DNA of 64,000 bases from Acanthaster planci. Taxonomy: Eukaryota; Echinodermata; Asteroidea; Valvatida; Acanthasteridae. Shown piece after piece: positions 61,194 to 64,000 of the stretch. The stretch lies in the NCBI RefSeq assembly GCF_001949145.1, contig NW_019091419.1:912715-976714 (forward strand), given 5' to 3'. Position numbers and translations under genes: made by a program. Below the pieces are notes generated by a model that was not told the origin of the DNA, ran no database searches, and saw only the letters and a list, made by a program, of their open reading frames with translations. How positions within the stretch are numbered: position 1 is the first letter of the stretch; the number at the start of each line of letters is the position of its first letter.

Positions 61194-63348
61194 GTAAAAC
61201 GCTCTTCCCTCAAAAGTTAAACTTGGAATTACACAACTGAAAATTGTCTTTACCAGACAAACTTTGCATATTTCAATTTCATTAGCCACATTCAGGATTT
61301 ATTTCCTCAATTTGAGTACATATACATGTACATGTATGTCATTCCAAAAAGCTCAGCACTGAAGGTTCTCAATTTTACTTTTTTTTTGTAATAAGAAATA
61401 ACAAAGTCTAAATTGCCAATTTTTTGAAAACAATAATTTTCCTTACTCTGGTACAATGTACATGTCACAATATGAGTGAGTAATGCACCACCTGTATGCA
61501 CATTTCTGTGATTTTAAAAAAGAACACCGCTGTACCAGTGTGTGTACATGTATGTAATACGGTACATTATAAATATGAGCAAAAATGAAAATATTTTGTT
61601 TCCTTTTGCAAGTTTTTCCAGAGGACAGTTTTCAAAGTTACATGTACATGTACGTGCTTGAAAGTTTTTTTAGGTTTTGTTTCATAGAAAAACATTCTGT
61701 TGAGTGGGCACATTTATGACGTTCTATTGTTTTGTCAAATCTGTACATGAGTACATTTACATTTATGTACCGATACTGTACATGTGTAATTAACATGTTC
61801 ACTATGCATCCATAGAGGGCCCTGTGGACCGAGAAAGGGAAAAATAATATTGATGTCAGTGAAATAAATTGGTTTGTGTTTGTTTTTGACCATGTTTACT
61901 GTCAGCACTCTAAATGTAGATGGAATTTCAGGCTCTTCATGGTGAAAGACAGCAATAGGTGGAAAGGCTTGCGGTGGTATCGGGTACCATGCGAAGGAAC
62001 GTACATGTATCTCTTCTGAGAATACCCGTGGTTCTCTTCAGAACCACACATACTCATAAGAAATATACACGTATTCCTTCGCATGGTGCTACTGTAAGCC
62101 TTTCTACCTGTTACTCTAAATGTACTGAACCTCATTTCTTTTGTGGACTTGGTTCACTTTCACTCGCATCTATCTGATTGCTACCGGTACGTACAGTGTA
62201 TACATGTACGGTGTGTCTAAATGCAGATTTGGCAGTATGTGCATGTACAGTATGGTACACTGAGCTTTAAAACATTTTAGTTTCCATTTCATATTTCTCA
62301 AAATGCACTTGAAATGAAGGAAAACAATTTTTCTTCCCAGTCATTCTTTCGTAGTTTTTGATTAACAAAATTGCTTCTGTTTGTTCTCTACTTTCTATAC
62401 AATAGATGGTATCATTTTGTCCATTTAGTACATGTATTCTGTTCTCACATCTTTGTCCATTCTTGCCTGTTTTTGAACTTGCAGCTATTTGAATTAAATA
62501 CCTGTAAATTTGACATAATCACCTGAGTGAAGATGCATACCACTGTGCTCTGGCGAATTTAAAATTTTCTTTCATCAGTTTTTAAGAAACGTCAAGTATT
62601 CTGGTTTGTGCACAGTTTCTGCATGCATGCACAGTACATGTACATGTATGTTGAGCTGGAGTTACTGTACCCTAGCTTGCAAACCCATCTTTGCTAAGAA
62701 ATTTCCATTCCATAGTTACATGTACATGTACATGCATGTAGACTCTGCTGGATTCACCCTGTCACACCCAGAAGAATTGGTTCCCTTTTCAGTGTTTTTT
62801 CTCTCACTTTTTTCAGCAAAACATTGAAGAGTGAATTTCCTCAGACCATTGGCAGAATACTAGACATTGTCACAATCGGTGACCACCAAGTATCACACAT
62901 CTAAGGCTAGATCTTGGTCAATTGGTTGAGTAGTATTCCTGATTTCAATTCCTACGTTGTACTCCCGTAATTTTTTTCAACTGAATATAATTTCAGTCGA
63001 CCCACAGGTTACACAGGACATTAAAAGAGGAAATCTTGATTTCAACCACAGTAAAGTTCCATTTCATCTCGGGTTCAAGAACCATTGCGAATACTTGAAT
63101 CGATAAACTGGGGGTACTTTGTAAGAGTTTAAAGCCATGCCTGAATCTTGTGTGGAGAGGCATACTGGTACATTACATTACTCCTCACTGAAAACTTGTA
63201 CATGTGTGCACATTTATGACAGAGACATGTCATATACGGTAGGGGTGCCTACCTAGAAATCTCTCCTGACAAGGACTTTTATTTGGCAAAGTTAGGTTTG
63301 TGTGCTGACTATGTCTTGTATCCTGTGTTCTTCTTTACATTCATACAG
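61194..63348 (+). other. intron of the CLIP-like gene
   Basis: No CAP-Gly sequence was found here. It contains TACATG microsatellite clusters and the long inverted repeat at 61957-62109. Confidence 0.5.
61957..62109. repeat. 150-bp inverted repeat able to fold into one long hairpin
   Basis: Left arm AGGTGGAAAGGCTT and ACCATGCGAAGGAA pairs with right arm TTCCTTCGCATGGT and AAGCCTTTCTACCT. The arms continue inward with mismatches to a perfect terminal stem GTGGTTCT/AGAACCAC around a CTTC loop (62031-62050). It could be a foldback MITE or encode a hairpin RNA. Confidence 0.7.
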
Positions 63349-63378
63349 CATCCCTGTTACACGCCACTCGTATCAAAG
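63349..63378 (+). CDS. candidate 30-nt microexon of the CLIP-like gene
   Basis: ACAG acceptor at 63345-63348 and AAAG|GTAGGA donor after 63378 bound a 30-bp block. It keeps the phase-1 frame left open at 61193 and would add residues ASLLHATRIK. There is no homology support, and a chance match of splice consensus is possible. Confidence 0.25.
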
Positions 63379-64000
63379 GTAGGATGTTTGCTAGTGGCAG
63401 CAAGTAGTTGATGCTACATGTACAGCAGACAATACAGGTGCCAGTAGTCGAGTACATGTACATATGTATGTACATGTACACTTGTGCTTTTGTGCATGTA
63501 CATGTAGTTGGCATTGTAAGTTTTGTGTTTTGCTGCATACTGTAGTCTGGAGACAGTCTGTGACTTGATAGTGTAAAAGTGACTTTTGAGTGTTGGTGAT
63601 GTTCAGTTAGCGGTATTCATACATACATGTACTGTACATGTACATGTACAGTATAAGCTTGTGCACTTTTGCTTGGCATACCGGCGGGTACATGTACATG
63701 ACAATGGTACGGGTAGTTCATAGTAATGTTAATGAAAGAGGTTAGGGCAGTGTAGTGGATTTGCGGTTAACTAACTGATGTTTGATTGTTCAGAAATCCC
63801 GGTCTGGTCAAATGCACATGATAGAGAGCATATATTAATAATCAAGATCCTGAATTAAAATGAGGTGGTCTTATGTCCTGTGTCCATCTACAAAGTACAA
63901 GCTGGAAATGGGTCATTCTATAAATTTGGGGCCCAAAGTGTGACATTTTTCTGTCCCTGTTATCTTTGACATCTGTACCATCTGACACGTTTGACAAGGA
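63379..64000. other. end of window, TACATG-rich, no gene seen
   Basis: Contains dense TACATG runs at about 63450-63506 and 63620-63655. Nothing coding was recognised; presumably intron. Confidence 0.5.

Noticed and set aside
1-64000. CRISPR arrays, operons, rRNA or functional tRNA genes
   Set aside because: None seen; the window is eukaryotic with spliced genes, and tRNA-like pieces are SINE heads with broken stems.

Overview
This is a eukaryotic window: every recognisable gene is split by GT-AG introns, and the intergenic and intronic DNA is full of SINE remnants, foldback elements and microsatellite. Gene content (plant-type polyamine oxidase, bee-venom-type group III phospholipases, a SPATA22 orthologue) and the very abundant TACATG/GTAC-type microsatellite suggest a marine invertebrate. 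An echinoderm or another invertebrate deuterostome is my best guess, but the species cannot be fixed from sequence alone.

Layout, left to right. (1) 1.3-6.95 kb, plus strand: the last seven coding exons of the protein phosphatase 4 catalytic subunit. Its first exon or exons (about 33 residues) lie upstream of the window. The introns carry a tRNA-derived SINE and a degenerate 12-bp minisatellite. (2) 12.9-22.7 kb: two secreted group III phospholipase A2 genes, head to head, about 3 kb apart. Each has a TATA box, a signal peptide, a basic cleavage site before the catalytic domain, the Ca-loop and His-Asp catalytic motifs, ten mature-domain cysteines, and one intron at the same codon and phase. 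(3) 25.8-32.5 kb, plus strand: two tandem copies of a plant-type FAD polyamine oxidase gene, each two exons. Both are interrupted by stops and frame breaks, so they look like duplicated pseudogenes. (4) 33.7-39.2 kb, minus strand: seven exons of SPATA22, the meiotic partner of MEIOB, with all exon phases consistent; the first coding exon was not found. (5) About 40.56-40.77 kb: a CpG-rich segment ending in a good splice donor on the plus strand, a candidate shared promoter for SPATA22 (minus) and a CLIP-170 family gene (plus). (6) 40.8-61.0 kb: no recognisable host coding exon. It is saturated with TACATG/GTAC palindromic microsatellite and holds a foldback element, a degenerate minisatellite and a LINE remnant. 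I interpret it as the giant first intron of the CLIP gene. (7) 61.0-61.2 kb: the first coding exon of that CLIP gene; later exons, including the CAP-Gly domains, lie mostly beyond the window.

The genes do not form a pathway. The phospholipase pair and the oxidase pair are local duplications of secreted enzymes; PP4C, SPATA22 and CLIP are conserved intracellular genes. Exon boundaries were derived by hand from splice consensus, frame and remembered family sequences; no database search was run.
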